NCBI RefSeq assembly: GCF_001652725.1
Contig: NZ_LWHJ01000030.1
Span: forward strand, 62,001 to 126,000
Length of the DNA stretch: 64,000 nucleotides
DNA from: Pedobacter psychrophilus
Lineage (GTDB): Bacteria > Bacteroidota > Bacteroidia > Sphingobacteriales > Sphingobacteriaceae
Direction: 5' to 3'
Shown here: in pieces, positions 42,923 through 50,252 of the stretch
Layout of the letters: each line of letters begins with the position of its first letter
Position numbering within the stretch: the stretch's first letter is position 1
Made by a program: the position numbers and the translations under genes
The notes under the pieces: generated by a model
Database searches by the model: none
What the model saw: the letters and a program-made list of their open reading frames with translations, nothing else
What the model was told of the DNA's origin: nothing

Positions 42923-43126
42923 ATGTCTTCATTTAAGTTAGATAGAACAAAATTTAAAACTCAAACCTTTGAAGAGGCTGCCAATCATGCTAGCTATTAT
43001 CAATCTTTAACATGGCAAGAGCGAATGAAGATTGCAAATTACCTAAATAGCATTGCTTACAACTATCCGGAAAATAATCCCCCAAGGTTAGATCGTACTA
43101 AATTTAAACCCTCTTCAAGAGATTAA
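42923..43126 (+). CDS. Small protein with paired LDRTKFK motifs, partner of the downstream nucleotidyltransferase
   Basis: A 67-residue protein from ATG 42923 (a TTG at 42917 would add two residues). It begins SSFKLDRTKFKTQTFEEAA and ends PPRLDRTKFKPSS: the motif LDRTKFK occurs near both ends. Between them is a helical segment, YYQSLTWQERMKIANYLNSI. I know small proteins of this plan next to nucleotidyltransferases in Bacteroidota, but not a characterised function. Its TAA touches the ATG of the nucleotidyltransferase with no gap. The size, order and coupling resemble an antitoxin or adaptor of a toxin-antitoxin pair; this is inference. Confidence 0.7.
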   Translation: MSSFKLDRTKFKTQTFEEAANHASYYQSLTWQERMKIANYLNSIAYNYPENNPPRLDRTKFKPSSRD

Positions 43127-43582
43127 ATGAGTAATATTTTTAATGAAGATTTCAGAGATTTTATAGAAGCGCTAAATATCGCGGAAGTAAAATATTTACT
43201 GGTTGGAGGATTTTCCGTGATTTTACATGGCTATTCTAGAACAACTGGAGATATGGACATTTGGGTAGAAAAAAGCAATAAAAATTATACAAAAATCAAA
43301 AAAGCCTTTGATAATTTTGGAATGCCTGTTTTCGATATGACGGAAGCTAATTTTTTAAACCACCCAAATTGGGATGTATTTACTTTTGGAGTTCCTCCAT
43401 CTGCAATTGATATGATGGTAAAGTTGAAGGGCTTAAATTTTGATAAAGCATATGAAAGAAGCATCAATTTTGAGGATGATGGTCTTTTAATTAAATGTAT
43501 TAATTTTGATGATTTAATTAAAGCTAAAAATGCAACATCAAGACCAAAAGATATTGATGATATTCAAAACCTTACAAAATAA
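43127..43582 (+). CDS. Nucleotidyltransferase (DUF6036/AbiEii-like)
   Basis: A 151-residue minimal nucleotidyltransferase. The active site is VKYLLVGGFSVILHGYSR followed by TTGDMDIWVE: the GG loop and the D-M-D acidic pair of the polymerase-beta fold. The next core acidic residue is the Asp of PPSAIDMMVKL. C-terminal LIKAKNATSRPKDIDDIQNL is the conserved end seen in related stand-alone enzymes. Such proteins are found as toxins that modify tRNA or proteins, in phage defence, or in antibiotic inactivation. It starts directly after the stop of the small upstream gene. A duplicated glmS terminator lies 21 bp after its stop and is in the right orientation to end it. Confidence 0.82.
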   Translation: MSNIFNEDFRDFIEALNIAEVKYLLVGGFSVILHGYSRTTGDMDIWVEKSNKNYTKIKKAFDNFGMPVFDMTEANFLNHPNWDVFTFGVPPSAIDMMVKLKGLNFDKAYERSINFEDDGLLIKCINFDDLIKAKNATSRPKDIDDIQNLTK

Positions 43583-43603
43583 TAAGCTATATCCTTAAAT
43601 TAT

Positions 43604-43907
43604 AAATCCGCATTGTTAATTAAGCAATGAGGATTTTTTATTTTATTTTTAATTAAATCTTACTCTACCGTTACAGATTTTGCCAAGTTTCTAGGCTGAT
43701 CTACGTTAGAGCCTCTCAAAACTGCAATATGATAGGATAATAATTGTAAAGGAATAGTTGCAATTAAAGGTAAAAAGGCTTCGTCGGTATGAGGGATTTC
43801 AATGGAGTAATCTGCCATTTTAGTTACTTCGGTATCGCCTTCGGTAACTATGGCAATTACAACTCCTTTTCTAGCTTTAACTTCCTGAATATTAGAGATT
43901 ACTTTTT
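43604..43907 (-). pseudogene. Duplicated 3' end of glmS with its terminator
   Basis: These 304 bases match 50197-50500 (end of the true glmS and its terminator) at all but three positions in the part compared, at a constant offset of 6593. The three differences lie within 8 bases of each other (near 43857-43863) and all are synonymous in glmS reading. The copy encodes only the last 81 or so residues (from VISNIQEVKARKG to NLAKSVTVE) and is joined at 43908 to unrelated sequence with REP-like hairpins. It lacks the start, glutaminase domain and first SIS domain, so it cannot be functional. The open frame from 43968 through the hairpins is a chance fusion. Confidence 0.93.
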
Positions 43908-43910
43908 TAT

Positions 43911-43977
43911 CCACGTCTGTGTCTTCACAGACCGGAATTATGGATAGTTTAATGGTCTGTGACGACACAGACCACGG
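43911..43977. repeat. Inverted pair of REP-like hairpins
   Basis: First hairpin: GTCTGTG (43915-43921), loop TCTT, CACAGAC. Second: GGTCTGTG (43954-43961), loop ACGA, CACAGACC. Their flanks are also inverted copies (CCACGTCTGTGTC against CCGTGGTCTGTGTC on the other strand), 20-odd bases apart. The arrangement resembles REPIN/BIME doublets mobilised by REP-associated (RAYT) transposases. No such transposase is in the window. Confidence 0.7.
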
Positions 43978-44118
43978 TTGAGAAATTTAAAGCAAAGACA
44001 AGAGGTTGATAATTCTATAAAGCATTCCTTTTGCATTATGTTTACTTTTGAGTCTCCTGTATCTAAAATTGAAAATTATAAAATCATTCTAAAATTTACT
44101 TCTTAATAAATCGTTTGT

Positions 44119-44126
44119 TAGTTTTG
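44119..44126 (+). promoter_or_regulatory. -7 element for the TetR gene
   Basis: TAGTTTTG matches TAnnTTTG and lies 26 bases before the ATG at 44153. A TTTA at 44095-44098 is 20 bases upstream of it. A second possible element, TACTTTTG, is at 44043-44050. Confidence 0.45.
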
Positions 44127-44152
44127 AATTTTTTACTGAGCCTTAAACTAAT

Positions 44153-44773
44153 ATGAGTACCATTACCAGAAAGCAAAAAGAGAAGGAAAACAGGCGAGAT
44201 GATATTTTAAAGGCTGCCGAAAAAGTAATGCAAGCAAATGGCCTTCATGGATTAAGTATAGATTTAATTGCGAGCGAAACTGAACTAGCGAAAGGAACCA
44301 TTTATTTATATTTTAAAAGCAAAGAAGAAATTTTAAGCTTTTTGAGTATTAAAGCTAGAAACAAACTTTATAACGAGTTTTTAAAAGTTCGAAAATCTGA
44401 AAATGCACCAATAGAAAAACTGAAGTTGATTTCGAAAGCGAATTATAACTTTTACAAAAAATATCCGCTTTATCATGATTTAGTTTCACTTTATGAAGTG
44501 AACAATACCCTTACAGAGACTGAAGAAATGTACCTATCTAGTGATAAAATTTCTAAACTTGTTTCTGATATTGCCTACGAAGCTGCTGATAATGGTACGC
44601 TAAATCCAAATTTGAACCCTTTACATTTAACCATGATTTTATGGGGAATTAGTGTGGGCGTTGTACAATTAATGAAAGTTAAAGGTCTTATTATTAAAGA
44701 AAAAATGGATATAGAAGAACAAGAATTATTAAATACTTTTCTTAATCTTTTAGATAACGGATTAAAAAAATAA
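44153..44773 (+). CDS. TetR/AcrR-family transcriptional regulator
   Basis: A 206-residue repressor. The N-terminal HTH is typical: RDDILKAAEKVMQANGLHGL, LSIDLIASETELAKGTIYLY and FKSKEEIL. The all-helical C-terminal half would bind the inducer. It is the first gene before a TolC-HlyD-MFS efflux operon, with an 84-bp gap holding an inverted-repeat operator candidate over the efflux promoter. It is thus most likely the local repressor, released by a toxic compound that the pump exports. Confidence 0.94.
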   Translation: MSTITRKQKEKENRRDDILKAAEKVMQANGLHGLSIDLIASETELAKGTIYLYFKSKEEILSFLSIKARNKLYNEFLKVRKSENAPIEKLKLISKANYNFYKKYPLYHDLVSLYEVNNTLTETEEMYLSSDKISKLVSDIAYEAADNGTLNPNLNPLHLTMILWGISVGVVQLMKVKGLIIKEKMDIEEQELLNTFLNLLDNGLKK

Positions 44774-44788
44774 TTTTTTTTCAAATAA

Positions 44789-44820
44789 ATGAACGTAATT
44801 CATAAAATGAATTATATTTG
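44789..44820 (+). promoter_or_regulatory. Candidate TetR operator overlapping the efflux promoter
   Basis: AATTCAT-AAA-ATGAATT (44797-44813) is a perfect 7+7 inverted repeat. ATGAA-N5-TTCAT (44789-44803) overlaps it. The final T is the first base of the -7 element TATATTTG (44813-44820). Binding of a dimer here would block polymerase; the efflux ATG is 38 bases downstream. Confidence 0.7.
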
Positions 44821-44857
44821 TAGAAGTTTTTTAAGAAAAAGTTAAACAAAATAATAA

Positions 44858-46192
44858 ATGAAAAAAAGTTTACTCCTCAAAATACCTATTCTTCTTTTAG
44901 CTACTTTTCTATTGTTTAGGCAAGGAGCTAATGCGCAAAACCCCAAAGTTTTAAGCTTAGAGCAAGCTGTTAACTTAGGTTTAGCACATAGTAAACAATT
45001 GCTTTTGGATAGCATTAATACGCAAATTGCAGATAGTAAAATTGCTCAAAACAAAAATTTGGCTCTACCGCAGCTTAACGCAAATTTAAGTTACATCCGC
45101 ATTAGCGATAACATCACTCCTTTTCAGGTTTCGTTTCCTACAGGGACTGTAATTTTAAATCCTCAAATTTTAAATCAATCTTACAATTCTTTACAAGCAA
45201 GGCAACTGATTTGGGCAGGCGGGAAAGTTAAATATGCAAATCAGTTATTAAACTTTGATAAGCAAGCCATTGCTTTCGATAATGAAAAAAATAAGGCTGA
45301 GGTGGCGTATACTATTTCTTCTCTTTGGTATGGTTTATATACACTTAAGCAATCTAAGAAAATAGTTAATGCCAATATAGAATTACTAAACAATCAAAAA
45401 AAAGACGCCCTTAATTTTGTTAAACAAGGGATTATTTTAGAAAACGAAGCTTTAAAAATCGATTTAGCCGTTACCAATTTAGAAACTAATTTATCTGAAT
45501 TAGAGAATACAATTGCTCAAATAAAATTTAATTTGACCATTCTTACGGGTTTAAATCCCAATCAAGGTTTAGATATTTCTGAAACTTTACCAGCATCAGC
45601 GCAAGCGGAAAATAATTTAAATCCTTATATAGAAAAAGCTTTAGCAAACCGAGCGGAGTTAAAAGGTTTAACATTAAGAAAAGAACAAGCTGGCACTGGT
45701 TTAAAATTAGCTAAAGGAGATTTTTTACCCACGTTAACTGCAGGTGCAAATTATAATTACGACCAGCCAAACCAAAGACAATTTCCTAATCAGCCTGTGT
45801 TTACAGGTACATGGAATATCGGTGCATTTTTAAACTGGAACATTTCTAATTTATATACCAATAAGGATAAAATTAAGGAAAGTAAGCTTGCTTTAGATAG
45901 AGTTAATACGGTTTTAGAGCAAGCCAAGGAAGGTATCCAGATTGAAGTAAATACAGACTATAATAATTTTTTACAGGCTAAGAACAAAATTAGTTTAGCC
46001 CAAAAAGCTATAGAACAAGCTACTGAGAACTTTAGGGTTGAGGAGAATAAATTTAAAGCAAATACAACTACATCAACAGATTATTTAACGGCAAACACTC
46101 AGCTTTTACAAGCTAAATTAAATTTGGTATCGGCGCAAGCCAATGCTGAGTTAGCCTACAAAAAACTATTAAAATCAATTAATCAGAGATAA
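44858..46192 (+). CDS. TolC-family outer-membrane efflux protein
   Basis: Outer-membrane exit duct of a tripartite pump. A signal peptide (LLLKIPILLLATFLLFRQGANA) is followed by about 415 residues in two similar halves with long coiled-coil segments (NQKKDALNFVKQGIILENEA; QEANTTTSTDYLTANTQ-like end EENKFKANTTTSTDYLTANT). The repeated structure and NxxLPQLNANLSY and DFLPTLTAGANYN strands are typical. Adjacent HlyD and MFS genes on the same strand complete the system. Confidence 0.93.
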   Translation: MKKSLLLKIPILLLATFLLFRQGANAQNPKVLSLEQAVNLGLAHSKQLLLDSINTQIADSKIAQNKNLALPQLNANLSYIRISDNITPFQVSFPTGTVILNPQILNQSYNSLQARQLIWAGGKVKYANQLLNFDKQAIAFDNEKNKAEVAYTISSLWYGLYTLKQSKKIVNANIELLNNQKKDALNFVKQGIILENEALKIDLAVTNLETNLSELENTIAQIKFNLTILTGLNPNQGLDISETLPASAQAENNLNPYIEKALANRAELKGLTLRKEQAGTGLKLAKGDFLPTLTAGANYNYDQPNQRQFPNQPVFTGTWNIGAFLNWNISNLYTNKDKIKESKLALDRVNTVLEQAKEGIQIEVNTDYNNFLQAKNKISLAQKAIEQATENFRVEENKFKANTTTSTDYLTANTQLLQAKLNLVSAQANAELAYKKLLKSINQR

Positions 46193-46207
46193 CAATCAAA
46201 TCCAAAA

Positions 46208-47242
46208 ATGATGAAAAAATTATACTATATTTTATTTGCTGCAAGTACAATATTAGTTAGCTGCGGTGGAAAAGAAACCACAGATAACGCTCAGATAGAG
46301 GCAAACATTAGTCCAGTAATTCCTAAAATAAACAGTACGGTAGAGCAAGTATTGGTAAGTGATAACCAAGTGGTAAAAGAAGGCGATGTTTTAATTGTAT
46401 TAGATGATGCCAATTACAAAATTGCTGTTCAACAAGCAGAAGTAGCATTAGCTTTAGCAAAACAAAATGTGAGCCTATCGCAAAGCAATAAAAATACGGC
46501 AAACTCAAGTGTGAATACAGTACAAGCCGGAACTATTTCTGCAAATGCATCTGTAGAAGCAGCAAAGGTTAGGGTAGAAGTCGCCAATAAAAATTTCGAG
46601 AGGTTTAAAAATTTATTAGCGCAAAAATCAGCTACACAACAACAATTTGATGGCATTAAGGCTGAGAAAGAAGCTGCGGAAGCACAATTAAAGATGGCAC
46701 AAGCACAGGTAGAAGCGTCTAAATCTCAGGTTGTTTCTACAAAATCGAGCGTACAATCATCAGATAATGGAATAAGTTTGGCTCAACTTTCTGTTAAACA
46801 AGCCGAGAATAATTTAGAAGCCGCACAATTACAACTTACTTACTGTACCATTAAAGCTCCTTGCAATGGTGTTGTATCTAAAAAAAATGTACAAGTAGGT
46901 CAAGTTGTTGTTATTGCGCAACCTTTAATGGCTATAGCAGATAATGAAAATGCTTGGATTGTGGCCAATTTTAAGGAAACACAAATTGAGAATGTTAAAG
47001 TAGGTCAAGAAGTAGAAGTTGATGTAGATGCCTACGGAGACAAAACTTTTACAGGTAAAGTACAATCATTTTCACAGGCTACAGGAGCTAAGTTTTCTTT
47101 ACTACCAGCTGATAATGCTACAGGAAATTTTGTAAAAGTTACTCAGAGAATTCCAGTAAAAATTATTTTAGACAAACAAACCGGAAATGAGTACCCATTA
47201 AGAGCAGGAATGAGTGTTAAAGTAGCCGTTAAAACAAAATAG
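46208..47242 (+). CDS. HlyD/EmrA-type membrane-fusion protein
   Basis: Periplasmic adaptor linking the MFS pump to TolC. A lipoprotein signal (FAASTILVSC, around Cys20) anchors it, unlike the membrane helix of E. coli EmrA. The biotinyl-lipoyl halves are NSTVEQVLVSDNQVVKEGDV and CTIKAPCNGVVSKKNVQVGQ, with a long alpha-hairpin (about residues 65-200, Ala/Gln-rich) between and a beta-barrel with IVANFKETQIENVKVGQ. The start could be the first or second ATG (46208 or 46211). It is 2 bp from the MFS gene. Confidence 0.93.
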   Translation: MMKKLYYILFAASTILVSCGGKETTDNAQIEANISPVIPKINSTVEQVLVSDNQVVKEGDVLIVLDDANYKIAVQQAEVALALAKQNVSLSQSNKNTANSSVNTVQAGTISANASVEAAKVRVEVANKNFERFKNLLAQKSATQQQFDGIKAEKEAAEAQLKMAQAQVEASKSQVVSTKSSVQSSDNGISLAQLSVKQAENNLEAAQLQLTYCTIKAPCNGVVSKKNVQVGQVVVIAQPLMAIADNENAWIVANFKETQIENVKVGQEVEVDVDAYGDKTFTGKVQSFSQATGAKFSLLPADNATGNFVKVTQRIPVKIILDKQTGNEYPLRAGMSVKVAVKTK

Positions 47243-47244
47243 TT

Positions 47245-48822
47245 ATGGAAATGGTTTTGCAACAACAACCCACTTACGAAGTTGGCGCTAAAAAATGGTT
47301 AATTACCATTACCGTTATTACTTGTGCCATTATGGAGTTAATAGATACTTCTATTGTAAACGTGGCTACCAGGCAAATTGCAGGTAATTTAGGGGCAACC
47401 ATTGAAGAAACAGCTTGGGTAATTACAGCTTACGCCATTTCAAATATTATTATTATTCCGCTTACGGGTTTTTTGAGTAACATATTTGGGCGTAAAGTTT
47501 ATTTTACGGCCTCAGTTGTATTGTTTACTACAGCGTCTTTTTTATGTGGTTTTTCTGGTTCAATTTATACTTTAATTTTTTGGCGCTTTGTACAAGGTAT
47601 TGGAGGTGGTGCTTTATTGGCCACGGCTCAAACCATTTTGGTAGAAACTTTTCCGCCAGAAGAAATAGACAAAGCTAACGGAATATTTGGAGCAGGAATA
47701 GTAATGGGACCCACCCTTGGGCCTGTTTTGGGGGGATATTTAACGGATAATTTTTCTTGGGGCTGGATATTTTATGTGAATGTACCAATTGGAATAATTG
47801 CCACTTTTCTCTCCTGGAAATATATAAAGGGTTTAAAAGGAGAGAAAACGGGAAAAATAGATTATCTGGGTGTTTTATTCTTAATTATGGGGATAGGTGG
47901 CTTACAAATGGTATTGGAGGAGGGTGAACGTAAAGATTGGTTTACTAATAATTTTATTCTTTATACAACCATTTTATCTGGCCTAGGTTTAATAGCTTTT
48001 GTGATTAGAGAGCTAAAAGCTAAAAACCCAGTAGTTGATTTAAGAATTTTAAAAAACAGAAATGTAATAGTAGGCTGTATGCTCAATTTGGCATTTGGTA
48101 TCGCTATTTATTGCTCGGTATTTTTGTATCCTGTTTTTGTACAAAGCTTTTTAGGGTGGAATGCCACCAGAACGGGATTACTTATCTTACCTAGTTCTTT
48201 CCTTACGGGGATGTTGATGGGTTTAAATGCTACCCTAATTAAAAAAGGAGTTAATCCAAAGTTTTTAGTGCTTTTAGGGTTTTCTGCAGTGATATTGTAT
48301 GAGGTTATTACTTATTTTTTAGCAACACCAGCTTCTGGAGAATTTGATTGGTTTTGGCCACAAATGATTAGAGGATTTGGCTTTGGGTTTATTTTTGTTC
48401 CCGTTGCTGGCTTAACATTATCAGGTTTAAAAGGTAGAGCTATTGGGCAAGCATCTGGTTTGTCTAATATGTTAAGGTTATTAGGTGGTGCAATTGGTAT
48501 TGCAGTTGTAAATACTTTTGTAACTAGGCGTTTTGCTATTCATAGAAACGATTTAATTAGCAACGTAACACAATACAGCCCAGAAGCAAACGAACGTTTT
48601 TTTGGTTTAGTAAAAGGGTTTCAAGGCCAAGGAAAATCCTTAGGCGAAGCCCAAGAAATGGCAACCCGAGCCATAGAAGGGGCAGTTTCTTATCAATCTG
48701 CAGTGGTAAGTTATGCCGAAGGATTTTTATTAATAGCTATAGTTTGTGCCTGTATTTTACCCATCGTTTTTTTAGCCAGGTTTAAAAAAGGTGGTGCCGT
48801 AGATGTAAGCTCAGCACATTAA
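47245..48822 (+). CDS. DHA2-family (EmrB-like) drug efflux MFS transporter
   Basis: Proton-driven exporter of 525 residues with 14 predicted spans. The DHA2 signatures are present: ELIDTSIVNVATRQIAGNL in the first helix, AISNIIIIPLTGFLSNIFGR (motif A), and GAGIVMGPTLGPVLGGYL (motif C). It begins directly after the adaptor gene and is the last gene of the regulated pump. Likely substrates are hydrophobic toxic compounds, not predictable in detail. Confidence 0.95.
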   Translation: MEMVLQQQPTYEVGAKKWLITITVITCAIMELIDTSIVNVATRQIAGNLGATIEETAWVITAYAISNIIIIPLTGFLSNIFGRKVYFTASVVLFTTASFLCGFSGSIYTLIFWRFVQGIGGGALLATAQTILVETFPPEEIDKANGIFGAGIVMGPTLGPVLGGYLTDNFSWGWIFYVNVPIGIIATFLSWKYIKGLKGEKTGKIDYLGVLFLIMGIGGLQMVLEEGERKDWFTNNFILYTTILSGLGLIAFVIRELKAKNPVVDLRILKNRNVIVGCMLNLAFGIAIYCSVFLYPVFVQSFLGWNATRTGLLILPSSFLTGMLMGLNATLIKKGVNPKFLVLLGFSAVILYEVITYFLATPASGEFDWFWPQMIRGFGFGFIFVPVAGLTLSGLKGRAIGQASGLSNMLRLLGGAIGIAVVNTFVTRRFAIHRNDLISNVTQYSPEANERFFGLVKGFQGQGKSLGEAQEMATRAIEGAVSYQSAVVSYAEGFLLIAIVCACILPIVFLARFKKGGAVDVSSAH

Positions 48823-48834
48823 ATTTGATTTTTT

Positions 48835-49494
48835 ATGAGTGTAAAAATTAAAAAAGAGACATTAGATTTTTTGAGCGAACTAGCACAAAACAATAATAAA
48901 CCCTGGTTTGAAGCCAATAGAAATCGCTGGGAACAAGCAAAAGAAAACCAAGCCCAATTTATGGATGCTCTACAAAACGAGCTAAAAAAATTGGATGATA
49001 TTGTGATTAAAGAGCCTAAAAAATATGTAAGTAGAATTAACCGAGACATCAGGTTTTCTAAAGACAAAAGCCCGTACAAAAACAACATATCTTCTTTAAT
49101 TGATAGGGATAGTGAGGATAAGAAATGTAAATTTTATATACATGTTTCGCCGGTAGAGACATTCATTATGAGTGGCTTGCACCAGCCCGAAACTGAGATT
49201 TTAAAAAATGTAAGGCAAGAAATAGATTATAATGGTTCGGATTTACATCAAATCATCAGCGATAAAACTTTCAAGGATTTTTTTGATCAAATTATAGGCG
49301 AATCCTTAATTCGACCGCCGAAGGGTTATGATGATAACCATCCTGATATTAAACTCATAAAGCTTAAACAATATTTAGTTAAAAGAACTTTTGATGAAAA
49401 AATAGTTCTTTCAGAAAACTTTGCTACAGAATTAGCCGATACCTTTAATGCAGCATTACCATTTCTTTGCTTTTTAGATCAAACGCTAGTTTAG
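48835..49494 (+). CDS. DUF2461-domain protein
   Basis: A 219-residue cytosolic protein of the DUF2461 family: LDFLSELAQNNNKPWFEANR, VSRINRDIRFSKDKSPYKNN, FYIHVSPVETFIMSGLHQP and LSENFATELADTFNAALPFL are the conserved blocks. Biochemical function unknown. It lies 12 bp after the efflux pump gene on the same strand, so some read-through is possible, but a functional link is not obvious. Confidence 0.93.
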   Translation: MSVKIKKETLDFLSELAQNNNKPWFEANRNRWEQAKENQAQFMDALQNELKKLDDIVIKEPKKYVSRINRDIRFSKDKSPYKNNISSLIDRDSEDKKCKFYIHVSPVETFIMSGLHQPETEILKNVRQEIDYNGSDLHQIISDKTFKDFFDQIIGESLIRPPKGYDDNHPDIKLIKLKQYLVKRTFDEKIVLSENFATELADTFNAALPFLCFLDQTLV

Positions 49495-49519
49495 TTTAAG
49501 ATGTGAATTTAGAAAATAA

Positions 49520-50098
49520 ATGATTAAAACAGAAAACTTTGAGAAAATTGAAGTAACGTCTTCATCTGAATTGAGAGAATGGTTATTAAAAAACCACTCG
49601 CAAAAGGAAAGTGTTTGGCTGGTTACTTTTAAAAAGGAAATTAAAGAAAAGTATGTTTCTGTTCAGGAAGTTTTAGACCAATTGTTATGTTTTGGATGGA
49701 TTGATGGGATAAGACGAAAACTTGATGATGAAAGAACCATGCAGCTTATTGCGCCAAGAAAAGTAGAACATTGGGCACAAACCTATAAAGTAAGATTTGC
49801 TAAATTAGAAAAGGAAGGACTGGTTCATCAATCGGGTTTAAGCTCTGTAATTGCCTCTAAACAAAGTGGTTTATGGAATTTTATGGATGATGTAGACAAT
49901 TTAATTATACCACCTGATTTGCATACTTCACTGATTGAAAATCCATCGGCCTTTAATTATTTTGAATCTCTCTCACCATCAAACAAAAGGTTTGTATTAC
50001 GATATATAAAACTAGCTAAAACTAAAGAAACCCGTTCAAAAAGGATAGTACAAACAGTTACTCTATCGGCTCAAAATAAAAAGATTCCGGGGCTTTAA
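49520..50098 (+). CDS. YdeI/OmpD-associated family protein
   Basis: A 192-residue protein with the family's blocks SSSELREWLLKNHSQKESVW, LDQLLCFGWIDGIRRKLDD, MQLIAPRKVEHWAQTYKVRF and the C-terminal LSPSNKRFVLRYIKLAKTKE helices. Members have been linked to bacteriocin tolerance and to OmpD in Salmonella; the molecular action is not known. It follows the DUF2461 gene after 25 bp on the same strand. Confidence 0.9.
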   Translation: MIKTENFEKIEVTSSSELREWLLKNHSQKESVWLVTFKKEIKEKYVSVQEVLDQLLCFGWIDGIRRKLDDERTMQLIAPRKVEHWAQTYKVRFAKLEKEGLVHQSGLSSVIASKQSGLWNFMDDVDNLIIPPDLHTSLIENPSAFNYFESLSPSNKRFVLRYIKLAKTKETRSKRIVQTVTLSAQNKKIPGL

Positions 50099-50192
50099 AT
50101 TATTCTTCTTTATAAATTTTTAATTCCTAAAAGAGCATTTATAATCACTTAAACTTATTGTTTAAAAGCAAAACAAATAAATTAACTATTTT

Positions 50193-50232
50193 AAAAAAAT
50201 CCGCATTGTTAATTAAGCAATGAGGATTTTTT
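50193..50232 (-). terminator. Terminator of glmS
   Basis: AAAATCC-G-CATTG pairs with CAATG-A-GGATTTT around a 9-base loop; on the minus strand a run of T follows. An identical structure sits at 43604-43638 as part of the glmS duplication. Confidence 0.85.
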
Positions 50233-50252
50233 ATTTTATTTTTAATTAAATC

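Noticed and set aside
43660-43968. 102-codon frame on the minus strand that could be taken for a gene.
   Set aside because: Only its C-terminal 81 codons are glmS-like; the first part is the translation of REP-like hairpins. It is a fragment.
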